From the NCBI GenBank assembly GCA_964370225.1, contig CAYJII010000008.1, positions 1-64,000 on the forward strand: DNA of 64,000 nucleotides, in the 5' to 3' direction. Position 1 is the stretch's first letter. Each line of letters opens with the position of its first letter. The translations under genes and the position numbers were made by a program. This document shows positions 33,532-42,599 of the stretch, in pieces. The notes under the pieces were generated by a model. The model saw only the letters and a program-made list of their open reading frames with translations, searched no databases and was not told the origin of the DNA. The stretch comes from CAYJII01 sp964370225 (GTDB taxonomy: Bacteria; Bacillota; Clostridia; Oscillospirales; Ruminococcaceae).

Positions 33532-36138
33532 TTACTCGCCGTAGTAAGCTTTTTTGTAGATGTCTGCAAGCTCGTTAATCATAGGATATCTTGGATTTGA
33601 AGGTGTGCATTGGTCGCCGTGAGCATTTTCAGCAAGAGCGTCTACTTTAGCTAAGAATACTTTTTCGTCGATGCCGCACTCTTTGATTGTAGCAGGTGAG
33701 CCTAGAGCTTTTGCTAAATCTCTGATAGCTTTCACTAGGTTTTTAACACTGTCATCAACAGTTTTACCTTGTAGACCTAAGTGCTTAGCAATTTCAGCAT
33801 ATCTTTCGTTTGCGATGAATTTGTTGTATTTAGGGAATGTAGCAAACTTAGTTGGTTTTTGTGAGTTGTATTCGATAACGAAAGGTAGCAAGATTGCATT
33901 AGCACGACCATGAGCGATGTGGAATTCACCACCTAATTTATGTGCTAGTGAGTGGTTGATGCCTAAGAATGCATTTGTAAACGCCATACCAGCGATACAA
34001 GAAGCGTTGTGCATTTTTTCTCTTGCAACAGGATCAGCTTCTGCATATGATTTAACTAGGTTTTCAAAAGTAAGTTTAATCGCATGTAGTGCAAGACCAT
34101 CAGTGTAGTCAGAAGCTAGTACAGAAACATACGCTTCAATTGCGTGAGTTAATACGTCCATACCTGTGTCTGCAACGATAGATTTAGGAACTGTCATTAC
34201 AAATTGTGGGTCGATGATAGCAACATCAGGAGTTAACTCGTAGTCAGCTAGTGGGTATTTAATATTGTGATCTTTATCAGTGATAACAGAGAAAGAAGTA
34301 ACTTCTGAACCTGTACCTGAAGTAGTAGGAATACACACCATTTGAGCTTTCGCACCAAGATTTGGGAATGAGAACGAACGTTTTCTGATGTCCATGAATT
34401 TTAGTCTTACATCATCGAATGAAGTGTCTGGGTGTTCGTAGAATAACCACATACCTTTAGCAGCATCCATAGCAGAACCACCACCTAAAGCGATGATAAC
34501 ATCAGGATTGAAGTTGTTCATAGCGTTTACACCACGCATGATAGTTTCTACAGATGGGTCAGGCTCAACGTCAGCAAAAATTTCTGCGTGACAGTAGTCA
34601 AGACGTTTTCTGAGGTAGTATAGAATTTTATCAACGTTGCCTAAGTCAACCATAGTTTGGTCAGTTACGATAAATGCACGATTTATATTAGGCATTTTTT
34701 CAAGGTATTGGATAGCATTATCTTCAAAGTAAATTTTAGGAGGAATTTTAAACCACTGCATATTAGTTCTCCTTTTCGCAATACGCTTGATATTTATTAA
34801 GTTAGTAGCAGAAACATTAGATGTAGTTGAGTTGTGACCAAACGAACCACAGCCTAGTGTTAGTGAAGGCATGTTAGTGTTGTAGATGTCACCGATAGCA
34901 CCATGAGAAGATGGAGCATTAACGATGATACGTCCAACTTTCATTTCTTTACCAAATGCTGCTGCTTGCTCATCATTAGAAGTATGGATAACAGCGGAGT
35001 GTCCTAAACCACCAAGCTCTAGCATTTTTCTTGATTTATTAAATCCGTCTACATCATCTTTTGAGATAGTGTAAGCTAAAACAGGGGATAGTTTTTCTCT
35101 TGAAAGAGGATATTTTTCGCTGATATCAGGTATTTTAGCGATAAGAATTTTTGTAGTTGGAGCAACATTTACACCAGCGCCTTTTGCGATGTTAAATGCG
35201 CTTTGTCCAACGATGTCAGCATTTAGTTTATGATTTTTAGCTGCAGGCATACAGTATTCTGTAACTTTTTTAATTTCATCTTCGCTTAAGAAGTGACAGC
35301 CATTTTCACTCATAATTTTTTCAAATTGAGCAGAGATTTCTTTATCAACGATAACAGCTTGTTCAGAAGCACAGATCATGCCATTATCAAAGCTTTTTGA
35401 AAGCATTAAGTCGTTACAAGCTTGCTCAACTTTAGCTGATTTGTTGATGTAGCATGGTACGTTACCAGGGCCAACGCCAAGTGCTGGTTTACCAGCTGAG
35501 TATGCGCTTCTAACCATTCCAGCACCACCTGTTGCAAGAATCATTGCAACTCCACGGTGATTCATAAGTTGGCTTGTAGCTTCTATAGAAGGGTGTTCGA
35601 TCCATTGGATACAGTTTTCTGGTGCACCTGCTGCGATAGCTGCATCGCGAACTATTCTAGCTGCTTCAGCGGAGCATTTTTGTGCTGATGGATGGAAACC
35701 AAAGATTATCGGATTTCTTGCTTTGATGGCGATAATAGCTTTAAACATAGTAGTAGAAGTAGGGTTAGTTACAGGAGTAACGCCAGCGATAACACCGATA
35801 GGTTCAGCTACTTCTAGGTAACCTTCAAGTTCATTATCGTTGATAATACCAACAGTTTTGTCGTATTTGATACTGTGCCAAATGTACTCAGTAGCAAATA
35901 AGTTTTTGATGATTTTGTCTTCGTAAACACCACGTTTTGTTTCTTCAATTGCCATTTTTGCTAAAGGCATGTGTTCGTCAATTCCCGCTAGTGCCATTTG
36001 GTGAGCAATTTTATCAACTTGCTCTTGGTCAAGGTTCATGAATTCTTTTAATGCAACATTTGCGTTATCAACAAGAGTATTAATCATTGATGTAACATCA
36101 ACCTCAGTTGCATTAACTGTGTTTTTTTTCTCAGCCAT
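33532..36138 (-). CDS. adhE: Bifunctional acetaldehyde/alcohol dehydrogenase
   Basis: An 868-residue fermentative enzyme reducing acetyl-CoA to acetaldehyde and then ethanol with two NADH. The N-terminal CoA-acylating aldehyde dehydrogenase half has its catalytic cysteine near residue 256 (GMICASEQ). The C-terminal iron alcohol dehydrogenase half shows GGGSAMDAAKGMW, LTHAIEAYVS and the histidine-bearing HGRANAILLP, then HGDQCTPSNPRYP. The frame is open upstream to 36306, but the start is at 36138 with GGAGG 8 bases before, since promoter and operator lie in the upstream part. Controlled by two Rex-type operators, as expected for NADH/NAD sensing. Confidence 0.97.
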   Translation of the reverse strand: MAEKKNTVNATEVDVTSMINTLVDNANVALKEFMNLDQEQVDKIAHQMALAGIDEHMPLAKMAIEETKRGVYEDKIIKNLFATEYIWHSIKYDKTVGIINDNELEGYLEVAEPIGVIAGVTPVTNPTSTTMFKAIIAIKARNPIIFGFHPSAQKCSAEAARIVRDAAIAAGAPENCIQWIEHPSIEATSQLMNHRGVAMILATGGAGMVRSAYSAGKPALGVGPGNVPCYINKSAKVEQACNDLMLSKSFDNGMICASEQAVIVDKEISAQFEKIMSENGCHFLSEDEIKKVTEYCMPAAKNHKLNADIVGQSAFNIAKGAGVNVAPTTKILIAKIPDISEKYPLSREKLSPVLAYTISKDDVDGFNKSRKMLELGGLGHSAVIHTSNDEQAAAFGKEMKVGRIIVNAPSSHGAIGDIYNTNMPSLTLGCGSFGHNSTTSNVSATNLINIKRIAKRRTNMQWFKIPPKIYFEDNAIQYLEKMPNINRAFIVTDQTMVDLGNVDKILYYLRKRLDYCHAEIFADVEPDPSVETIMRGVNAMNNFNPDVIIALGGGSAMDAAKGMWLFYEHPDTSFDDVRLKFMDIRKRSFSFPNLGAKAQMVCIPTTSGTGSEVTSFSVITDKDHNIKYPLADYELTPDVAIIDPQFVMTVPKSIVADTGMDVLTHAIEAYVSVLASDYTDGLALHAIKLTFENLVKSYAEADPVAREKMHNASCIAGMAFTNAFLGINHSLAHKLGGEFHIAHGRANAILLPFVIEYNSQKPTKFATFPKYNKFIANERYAEIAKHLGLQGKTVDDSVKNLVKAIRDLAKALGSPATIKECGIDEKVFLAKVDALAENAHGDQCTPSNPRYPMINELADIYKKAYYGE

Positions 36139-36170
36139 TGTTAGTCCTCCAATAATATAAATTATCTTAA

Positions 36171-36188
36171 TTGTTAAATTATTAACAA
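36171..36188. promoter_or_regulatory. Rex operator at the adhE transcription start
   Basis: TTGTTAAATTATTAACAA, a perfect palindrome matching the clostridial Rex consensus TTGTTAANNNNTTAACAA. It overlaps the predicted +1 of adhE, so bound Rex should block initiation. Confidence 0.88.
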
Positions 36189-36193
36189 ATCCT

Positions 36194-36222
36194 ATTATAA
36201 TGCAATGTCGCTTAAATGTCAA
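36194..36222 (-). promoter_or_regulatory. Consensus promoter of adhE
   Basis: Minus strand: TTGACA (36217-36222), 17-base spacer, TATAAT (36194-36199). Both hexamers are perfect, and the promoter is bracketed by two Rex sites. Confidence 0.9.
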
Positions 36223-36229
36223 TAGATAT

Positions 36230-36247
36230 TTGTTAAAAAAATAACAA
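36230..36247. promoter_or_regulatory. Second Rex-type operator upstream of adhE -35
   Basis: TTGTTAAAAAAATAACAA, an inverted repeat TTGTTA/TAACAA with one deviation from the 7-base half-sites. It lies 8 bases upstream of the -35. Confidence 0.75.
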
Positions 36248-36302
36248 ATCTGATGTATAATTCTTCTTGAGAATGGAAAAAATTTTGTACAATACTTCCA
36301 AA

Positions 36303-37286
36303 TCACTTAATTTCCTTGAATTTTGCAAGCGGGGTGCTTTGTAAAGCACTCTGCATTTGTGTGTTTGAAACATGTGTATATATCTGTGTTGTTCCCAAGT
36401 TTACATGCCCTAAAATCTCTTGCAACACGCGTATATCTACATTTGCATGTTGGTACATCAATGTAGCTGCGGTGTGCCTTAATTTATGCACAGAGTAACC
36501 TCTGCCCGATAAACCCGAACTTGCAAGTGCTGCCTCCACAATCTCCTGCACACGCCTCTTGCTAATTCTAGCACCATTTCGTGAAATGAAAAGTGCAGAC
36601 TTAGCGGTTGCTTTAATAGAAGTATAATGCGTTCGCCTAAACTCGTCGTAGCTTTTTAGTGCAAGCTTACAAGCGTCGTTTAAGTAGACAATACGTTCCT
36701 TATTACCTTTACCGTGCAGTAATATGGTGTCACCTTTAATGTCATATGTGTTAAGCGAAACAAGCTCGCTTAAGCGCATACCACAGTTTAAGAAAAGGGT
36801 GATAATACAAAAATCGCGTACTTTGTATACACCATCAACACTTTTTAGTAAAGTGTAGCAATCTTCAAGCATCAAATGTTTCGGTAGTGATTTTTTTAGA
36901 CTGGGCATCTCAAGATTTTTTACAGGGTTTTCGCTAAGAACATTTTTCGTAATTGTTAAATACTTAAAAAATGATCTAATCGCTGAAACTTTCCTTGCTC
37001 TAGTATTTGCACTATTTTCTCTATTATTTAATGCGTAGTGCAAAAATTCAAAAACAATATCAATTTTAATCGCTTTTATGAAATCGGTATCGATATCGCT
37101 AATTTTTATTTGTGCGAAATCTTCATTGCTCATTCTTTTTATCGTACCATTTTTATGAGCTTTTAAAAAGCGAAAAAAAGTGCGCAAATCGACATAATAT
37201 GCGTTTACTGTAGTTTTCGAGCGCCCTTTTATAGTTTCCATATAATAAAGGAAATCTTTTAGTAGCTGTGGGCAATCATCATACAT
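36303..37286 (-). CDS. Tyrosine recombinase, XerC/XerD type
   Basis: A 327-residue recombinase with an N-terminal SAM-like core-binding domain (LKDFLYYMETIKGRSKTTVNAYY) and a C-terminal catalytic domain. Catalytic residues are visible: Arg in NCGMRLSELVSL, Lys in HGKGNKERIVYL, HxxR in HKLRHTAATLM, and His plus the Tyr nucleophile in LGHVNLGTTQIYTHV. Such proteins resolve chromosome dimers at dif, or act in element integration. No attachment sites or other phage genes are nearby, so a housekeeping Xer role is favoured. The start at 37286 has AAGGAG 9 bases upstream. Confidence 0.9.
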   Translation of the reverse strand: MYDDCPQLLKDFLYYMETIKGRSKTTVNAYYVDLRTFFRFLKAHKNGTIKRMSNEDFAQIKISDIDTDFIKAIKIDIVFEFLHYALNNRENSANTRARKVSAIRSFFKYLTITKNVLSENPVKNLEMPSLKKSLPKHLMLEDCYTLLKSVDGVYKVRDFCIITLFLNCGMRLSELVSLNTYDIKGDTILLHGKGNKERIVYLNDACKLALKSYDEFRRTHYTSIKATAKSALFISRNGARISKRRVQEIVEAALASSGLSGRGYSVHKLRHTAATLMYQHANVDIRVLQEILGHVNLGTTQIYTHVSNTQMQSALQSTPLAKFKEIK

Positions 37287-37333
37287 GTTATACACTCCTT
37301 GTCGTTGCGCAGTTTTTTTATTTGGCTTAAAGT

Positions 37334-38548
37334 TTAATACTCTAAGAATATTTTCATTAAATCAGGACCGTTTTCGACAAATACTTCAGTGTTTTTTGCA
37401 TTATCTTCATCAAACATTGAAATTTTATCATTCGCTTTTGCGTTTTGCTTTCTGTAAATTAAAAACGGTACAGGATCGCTCGTATGTGTCATAAGCTCAA
37501 CCGGTGTTGGGTGGTCGGGCAATATCATGATTTTGTAATCATCATATTTTTCGAGCGCTTTTAGTATTGGTGTGAGCACTTTTTCGTCAATTATTTCGAT
37601 AGAACGTACTTTTTCGTGAATTTCGTGCCTGTGACCGCATTCGTCCGGAGCTTCTATATGTAAATACACATAATCACAGCCGTTTTCTAAAGCGTCAATG
37701 CATGCCTGTGCTTTTCCTTCGAAGTTAGTATCGATATAACCTGTTGCACCCTCAACTTCGATAACGTCCATCGATGCAAGTTTTCCGATACCTTTTATAA
37801 GGTCAACAGCAGAAATAACAGCTGCTTTTACGCCATATTTTTCGTTATAGTTTTCTAAGCTTGCGGCTTTTCCTTCGCCCCAAAGCCAAATTGCATTTGC
37901 GGCACGTCTACCTTTTTCTGCTCTTTTTATATTAATCGGATGATTTAACAAAATATTATAGCTTTTCTCCATCATAGCAAGAATTTTTTCTGCATTTGGG
38001 TGGTTGGAGAGATATTCACCAATAGTTTTACCACTGATGTCATGTGGTGGAACTAAATTTCCAAGTTCGGTAGTGCCCCCATGCCATATTAAGCAGTGGC
38101 GATAGGAAACTCCACTGAAAAATTCAAATTCTTCATCATCAAAATTTTCCTTGAGCGTTTTTATTATCTCTTTTGCAGAAGCAGTGGATATATCATCTGC
38201 ACAGTAATCAAGCATTACCTTATCCTTAAAATTTTCTGCATCACTTAAAGTAACTAGGTTACAGCGCAGTGCAACATCGCTAGGTGACATATCAATCCCG
38301 ATACTTGCTGCTTCAAGAGGCGAGCGTCCAGTGTAGCATTCATTTGGGTCATATCCCATCGCTGCCAAATTTGCAACGTCGCTACCTGGTTTTTGCCCAG
38401 CGGGAACAGTTTGTACAAGTCCAACATAGCCATGCTTTGCTAGATTTTCCATATTTGGCTTTTTAGCAGTAGCCATGGGGGTTTTGTTATCAAGCTCCTT
38501 AACTTTGTAATCGGACATACCATCACATAATAAAACTATTTTTTTCAT
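37334..38548 (-). CDS. apgM: Cofactor-independent phosphoglycerate mutase, ApgM type
   Basis: A 404-residue member of the alkaline-phosphatase superfamily, archaeal-type phosphoglycerate mutase. It begins KKIVLLCDGMSDYKV with the metal-binding Asp. The PGQKPGSDVANLAAMGYDP and YTGRSPLEAASIGI blocks follow, then EAPDECGHRHEIHEKVRSIE and LPDHPTP in the C-terminal half. Some bacterial homologues are proposed to work as alternative homoserine kinases when encoded with threonine genes; no such genes are here. GGAGG precedes the ATG at 38548; the in-frame region upstream has no ribosome site. Confidence 0.9.
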   Translation of the reverse strand: MKKIVLLCDGMSDYKVKELDNKTPMATAKKPNMENLAKHGYVGLVQTVPAGQKPGSDVANLAAMGYDPNECYTGRSPLEAASIGIDMSPSDVALRCNLVTLSDAENFKDKVMLDYCADDISTASAKEIIKTLKENFDDEEFEFFSGVSYRHCLIWHGGTTELGNLVPPHDISGKTIGEYLSNHPNAEKILAMMEKSYNILLNHPINIKRAEKGRRAANAIWLWGEGKAASLENYNEKYGVKAAVISAVDLIKGIGKLASMDVIEVEGATGYIDTNFEGKAQACIDALENGCDYVYLHIEAPDECGHRHEIHEKVRSIEIIDEKVLTPILKALEKYDDYKIMILPDHPTPVELMTHTSDPVPFLIYRKQNAKANDKISMFDEDNAKNTEVFVENGPDLMKIFLEY

Positions 38549-38625
38549 ATTTCCTCCAATTCCATTTGCGTTAAATATAACTAACATAATTCTATTATAG
38601 TAAAACATACTAAAAAAATCAAGTT

Positions 38626-39573
38626 TTATTTGAGCATTATTTTTGAAAACCAAATATCTTTCACGGTAAATTCCTTACCGTTTAGATATGAAAGTTCGTT
38701 CTCGCTTATAAATTCAAACTTTAGTTTATATGAGCACAATGCTTGATGATATATTTTAAAATACTTGTTTTCTGAGTTAATTCCATACTTACCATCACCT
38801 AAAACAGGGTGTCCGATATACGCCATATGTGCCCTGATTTGATGTGTGCGACCTGTTATAAGGTCTACTTCAACGAGAGAAAGATTATTTTTTGTGCGCA
38901 AAACTTCATATTTAGTGATAATAGTTTTGCTGTCTTTGATTTGCTTGTCGTATATTTTCACCTTATTGTTCGTTTCGTCTTTGATGTGGTAATGCTTAAG
39001 AGTAGCGGCTTTTTCCGAGAAATTGCCCACACAAATACAGAGATATTTTTTACTTATCTCCCTGTTTTTGATTACCTCGTTCATTACTTTAAGCGATTTT
39101 GCGTTTTTAGCGAGTATGACAATACCACAGGTGTTTCTGTCAATTCTGTTGCACAAAGCAGGTGTGAAAGATAGCTCGTTTGAAGGGTCATACGCACCGC
39201 TTCTGTAAAGGTAAAGTAGTGCGCGCGCAATTAATGTATCCTGCGAATTTTGGCTGTCCTCATGTACCACAAGCCCACGAGGTTTGTTGATTAGCAGAAT
39301 ATTTTCATCTTCGTATACAACATCAATATCTCCGAGATTTTCATTGATTACATTTTTGCGTGTAACCTCGAAAAATTCGTCGTTAATGTATAATTCTAAA
39401 ACATCCCCTTGACAAAGTCTGTAGGCAAGTTCGCTTTTTTTTCCATTAATTTTTATGCGCTTTAACCTGATGTATTTATATAGTAAATTTTTTGGTAAAT
39501 TTGGTACAACTTTCTTAATAAAGTTGTCAAGTCGTTGACCGCAGTCGTTAATTCCCACTGTAAAACTCTTCAT
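38626..39573 (-). CDS. RluA-family pseudouridine synthase
   Basis: A 315-residue enzyme with an N-terminal S4 RNA-binding domain (GQRLDNFIKKVVPNLPKNLLYKYIR) and a synthase domain. The catalytic motif is LCNRIDRNTCGIVILAKN, a variant of HRLDRDTSG that keeps the Asp. The late TGRTHQIRAHMAYIGHPVLGD block is complete. It converts uridines to pseudouridine in rRNA or tRNA; which ones cannot be told. AAGAGG lies 6 bases before the ATG at 39573. ApgM follows 77 bases downstream. Confidence 0.92.
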   Translation of the reverse strand: MKSFTVGINDCGQRLDNFIKKVVPNLPKNLLYKYIRLKRIKINGKKSELAYRLCQGDVLELYINDEFFEVTRKNVINENLGDIDVVYEDENILLINKPRGLVVHEDSQNSQDTLIARALLYLYRSGAYDPSNELSFTPALCNRIDRNTCGIVILAKNAKSLKVMNEVIKNREISKKYLCICVGNFSEKAATLKHYHIKDETNNKVKIYDKQIKDSKTIITKYEVLRTKNNLSLVEVDLITGRTHQIRAHMAYIGHPVLGDGKYGINSENKYFKIYHQALCSYKLKFEFISENELSYLNGKEFTVKDIWFSKIMLK

Positions 39574-39604
39574 ATTCATCCTCTTAACATATTAGTATAG
39601 CTTA

Positions 39605-39633
39605 ATTATAACAAAATTTCACGAAAATTACAA
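39605..39633 (-). promoter_or_regulatory. Promoter of the RluA-family gene
   Basis: Minus strand: TTGTAA (39628-39633), 17-base spacer, TATAAT (39605-39610), extended -10 TGT. Confidence 0.72.
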
Positions 39634-39644
39634 ATTATTAAAAT

Positions 39645-39654
39645 NNNNNNNNNN
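39645..39654. other. Assembly gap (10 Ns)
   Basis: Ten consecutive N bases join two contigs. The true length and content of the missing DNA are unknown, so linkage of the flanking blocks is provisional. Confidence 0.99.
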
Positions 39655-39661
39655 AATCTGC

Positions 39662-39690
39662 TTTTCAAATGATAAAATCTGTTATATAAT
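39662..39690 (+). promoter_or_regulatory. Possible promoter of radC
   Basis: TTTTCA (39662-39667), 17-base spacer, TATAAT (39685-39690). The -35 is weak. A small GTGTC/GACAC hairpin lies in the leader near 39735-39752. Confidence 0.45.
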
Positions 39691-39826
39691 GAATATATAG
39701 TCAATATTTTAACTATGAAATATTAATCAACCGCCGTGTCTGACGACACAGGTAAATGCTTAATAAATTATCCAAAGGACTATTTATTAGCTATTAAGTA
39801 TGATTATTGTGATTGAGGGTGTGTTT

Positions 39827-40507
39827 ATGTCAACTAATGTGCATGAAGGACACCGAGAAAGACTGAAAAACAGACTTTTAAAACAGGGGAATTTCGAGAA
39901 TTTTGAACCACATAATATATTAGAACTACTTTTGTTTTATTCGGTGCCAAGAAAAGATACAAATGAAATAGCGCATGAATTGCTAAAAAGATTTGGCAGT
40001 ATTAATCAGGTTTTCAGCGCAGATTTTGAGGAATTAATTACTGTAAAAGGGGTCGGCGCGCATACTGCAACCTTGATTAAGATGATTGCACCACTTTGTT
40101 CTGTTTACTTTAATGAAAAAACAGAAGACAAAGTAACTTTTAATAGTCGCTCACAAATGCACGAGTTCTTTGTTAGCAAATATATTGCAGTCACAATAGA
40201 AAAAATATATGTATTATGCGTCGATAGTAGTAATAAAGTTATTGACGGAAAATTTTTGTTCGAGGGCAGTGTGCATTCAAGCACAATAGACACAAGAATA
40301 CTCATAGATTATGTGCTCAAAAACAAAGCTGCAGGCGTGATTATTGCGCATAATCATCCATGTGGCGAGGCAAAAATATCAAATGATGATGTTATTGCGA
40401 CGACATATGTAAAAAATGCGCTAAAGTTAGTAGGCGTGCAATTAATAGACCATGTGATTATATCAAATAATGAAAGTTGTTTCTTTTCCATGCAAGGATA
40501 TTTATAA
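39827..40507 (+). CDS. radC: RadC-like JAB-domain protein
   Basis: A 226-residue RadC family protein: N-terminal helix-hairpin-helix region (DFEELITVKGVGAHTATLIKMI) and C-terminal JAMM/MPN domain with the zinc motif HNHPCGEAKISNDD (HxH, then S and D). Despite its name, a role in DNA repair is disputed for the family; a peptidase-like fold is certain. The start at 39827 follows a GAGGGTG site. nadE begins 23 bases after its stop. Confidence 0.9.
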   Translation: MSTNVHEGHRERLKNRLLKQGNFENFEPHNILELLLFYSVPRKDTNEIAHELLKRFGSINQVFSADFEELITVKGVGAHTATLIKMIAPLCSVYFNEKTEDKVTFNSRSQMHEFFVSKYIAVTIEKIYVLCVDSSNKVIDGKFLFEGSVHSSTIDTRILIDYVLKNKAAGVIIAHNHPCGEAKISNDDVIATTYVKNALKLVGVQLIDHVIISNNESCFFSMQGYL

Positions 40508-40530
40508 AATTTTTAGAAAGCGAGATTTAT

Positions 40531-42492
40531 ATGTTTGACTTTGTGCGTGTGGGGAGTGGAGTCCCTGATATTGAAATTGGGAATGTAGAGTTTAATGTGG
40601 AACAAATAATTAAAAAGGCGAGTGATGCAAAAGAGGGAAATGTCGATGTTTTAGCGTTTCCTGAGCTTAGCTTAACGGGCTACACTTGCGCAGATTTGTT
40701 TTTTCAAGATACATTGCTAAACAACGTTAAAGAAGGGATAAAAACCATAGTGGAAAAATCCACAGAATGGGACATTACTTTAGCTGTAGGTGCTCCAATA
40801 TGCATTAACGGACAACTATATAACTGTGCTGTGCTTATAAATCGTGGGAGAATTTTAGGAATAGTACCTAAGACTTTTTTACCTAATTACAGCGAATACT
40901 ACGAAAAACGCTGGTTTTCGTCCTCGGTGGACTTAGTACAAAAAACTATAAGCTCAAAAGCGTTTAATCTATGTGCAGAGTATGATATTCCTGTTGGACG
41001 AAACTTAATTTTTAACATAAATGACAAAGTGAAAATCGCGGTGGAAATCTGCGAGGACTTATGGTCACCACTGCCACCTTCTACCTTTTTAACATTAAAC
41101 GGAGCAGAGGTAATCTTAAATCTATCAGCGAGTAACGAAACTATATCAAAAAGAGCATACAGAAAAGAGCTAGTTTGCCACCAATCTGCTAGAAGTTTTT
41201 GCGCATATGTATATAGCTCAGCTGGGCAAACCGAATCTACTACAGATTTAGTATTTTCTGGACATTCACTGATAGCAGAAAATGGAGTATTATTAAAGCA
41301 AAACGAAAATTTTATGGATAGCGACTATATGATAGTTAGCGATGTGGATTTGGGAAAAATCAGATCAGATAGGAAGAAGAACAAAAGCTTTAAAGATAGT
41401 GCTACACTATATGGCACTAAAGAAGAGAGCAGAGTTATCGACTGCTACACAGAAAATACTGATGATTTTACCACTAAGGCAGAGAAATATAATGTGTACA
41501 AATTACCGTTTGTACCAAGCAATAAAAAAGACCGCTTAAAAAGGTGTCAAAACATATTTGACATGCAAGTAGCAGGACTGAAAAAACGTATACTCACCAC
41601 GAATTCTAAGCTCGTGATTGGCGTTTCAGGAGGACTGGACTCCACATTAGCACTGCTAGTTTGCACCGAAGCGTTAAAAGAATTAGGAAGACCGATGACA
41701 GATGTTTATGGGATTACAATGCCGTGCTTTGGAACATCAGGTAGAACATATAATAATGCAGTTAAACTGATGCAGTCGCTAAAAATTTCCGCTAAGGAGA
41801 TTGACATAAAAGAGGCGTGTGTCAAGCATTATGAGGATATCGGGCACGACATTAATGTGCATGATGTTACTTTTGAGAATGTACAAGCAAGAGAGCGCAC
41901 ACAAGTGCTAATGGATTTTGCTTCTGAGATTGGTGCATTTGTAGTTGGTACGGGAGACTTAAGTGAGCTTGCGTTAGGATTTTGCACATATAACGCTGAC
42001 CATATGAGTATGTATGGAGTGAATGCAGGTGTCCCAAAAACATTGATAAAATGGCTGATAGATAGCGTAATAAAATATGATACATTTGCAGATAGTACCG
42101 AAATTTTAAAGGACATTATTGATACACCGATAAGTCCAGAACTTTTGCCACCGGACAGCAAAGGCGCAATAGCACAAGAAACTGAAAATATCATAGGGCC
42201 ATACTCACTACATGATTTCTTTTTATACTACTTAGTGAGATTTGGTTTCACTCCTGAAAAAATCTTTCATCTAGCGAAAAAGGCGTTTGCAGGCGAGTTT
42301 GACGCTGAAACGATAATCAAATGGCAAAAGATGTTTTATCGTAGATTTTTCACACAGCAGTTTAAAAGAAACTGTATGCCAGACGGCGTTAAAATCGGAA
42401 ATATCTGTCTATCACCGCGAGGAGATTGGCGCATGCCAAGCGATGCTACTTTTAAAATGTGGTTAAATGAAATAGAAAAAATCACATTATAA
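40531..42492 (+). CDS. nadE: Glutamine-dependent NAD synthetase
   Basis: A 653-residue two-domain enzyme. The N-terminal nitrilase-type glutaminase has the Glu in FPELSLTGYTC, the Lys in VPKTFLPNYSEYYE and the nucleophile Cys in VEICEDLW. The C-terminal synthetase has the ATP-loop GVSGGLDSTLALL, then GTGDLSELALGFCTY. It amidates nicotinic acid adenine dinucleotide to NAD using ammonia channelled from glutamine. The ribosome site is weak (AAGCGAG). Probably co-transcribed with radC. Confidence 0.95.
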   Translation: MFDFVRVGSGVPDIEIGNVEFNVEQIIKKASDAKEGNVDVLAFPELSLTGYTCADLFFQDTLLNNVKEGIKTIVEKSTEWDITLAVGAPICINGQLYNCAVLINRGRILGIVPKTFLPNYSEYYEKRWFSSSVDLVQKTISSKAFNLCAEYDIPVGRNLIFNINDKVKIAVEICEDLWSPLPPSTFLTLNGAEVILNLSASNETISKRAYRKELVCHQSARSFCAYVYSSAGQTESTTDLVFSGHSLIAENGVLLKQNENFMDSDYMIVSDVDLGKIRSDRKKNKSFKDSATLYGTKEESRVIDCYTENTDDFTTKAEKYNVYKLPFVPSNKKDRLKRCQNIFDMQVAGLKKRILTTNSKLVIGVSGGLDSTLALLVCTEALKELGRPMTDVYGITMPCFGTSGRTYNNAVKLMQSLKISAKEIDIKEACVKHYEDIGHDINVHDVTFENVQARERTQVLMDFASEIGAFVVGTGDLSELALGFCTYNADHMSMYGVNAGVPKTLIKWLIDSVIKYDTFADSTEILKDIIDTPISPELLPPDSKGAIAQETENIIGPYSLHDFFLYYLVRFGFTPEKIFHLAKKAFAGEFDAETIIKWQKMFYRRFFTQQFKRNCMPDGVKIGNICLSPRGDWRMPSDATFKMWLNEIEKITL

Positions 42493-42599
42493 GAGGATAA
42501 ATTTTTACCAAAAGAAAATATATTTTTATATATTTTTTAGATACAAATCAATATAATAGGGTTATAACAAATTATTAAATACAAAAAGGAGAATTTATT

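Noticed and set aside
33532..36306. N-terminal extension of AdhE to 36306
   Set aside because: The upstream in-frame part has no ribosome site and contains the consensus promoter and Rex operators; the real start is 36138.
36303..37286. Integrase of a mobile element
   Set aside because: No attachment repeats, phage or conjugation genes, or tRNA target lie nearby; a chromosomal Xer recombinase is the simpler reading.
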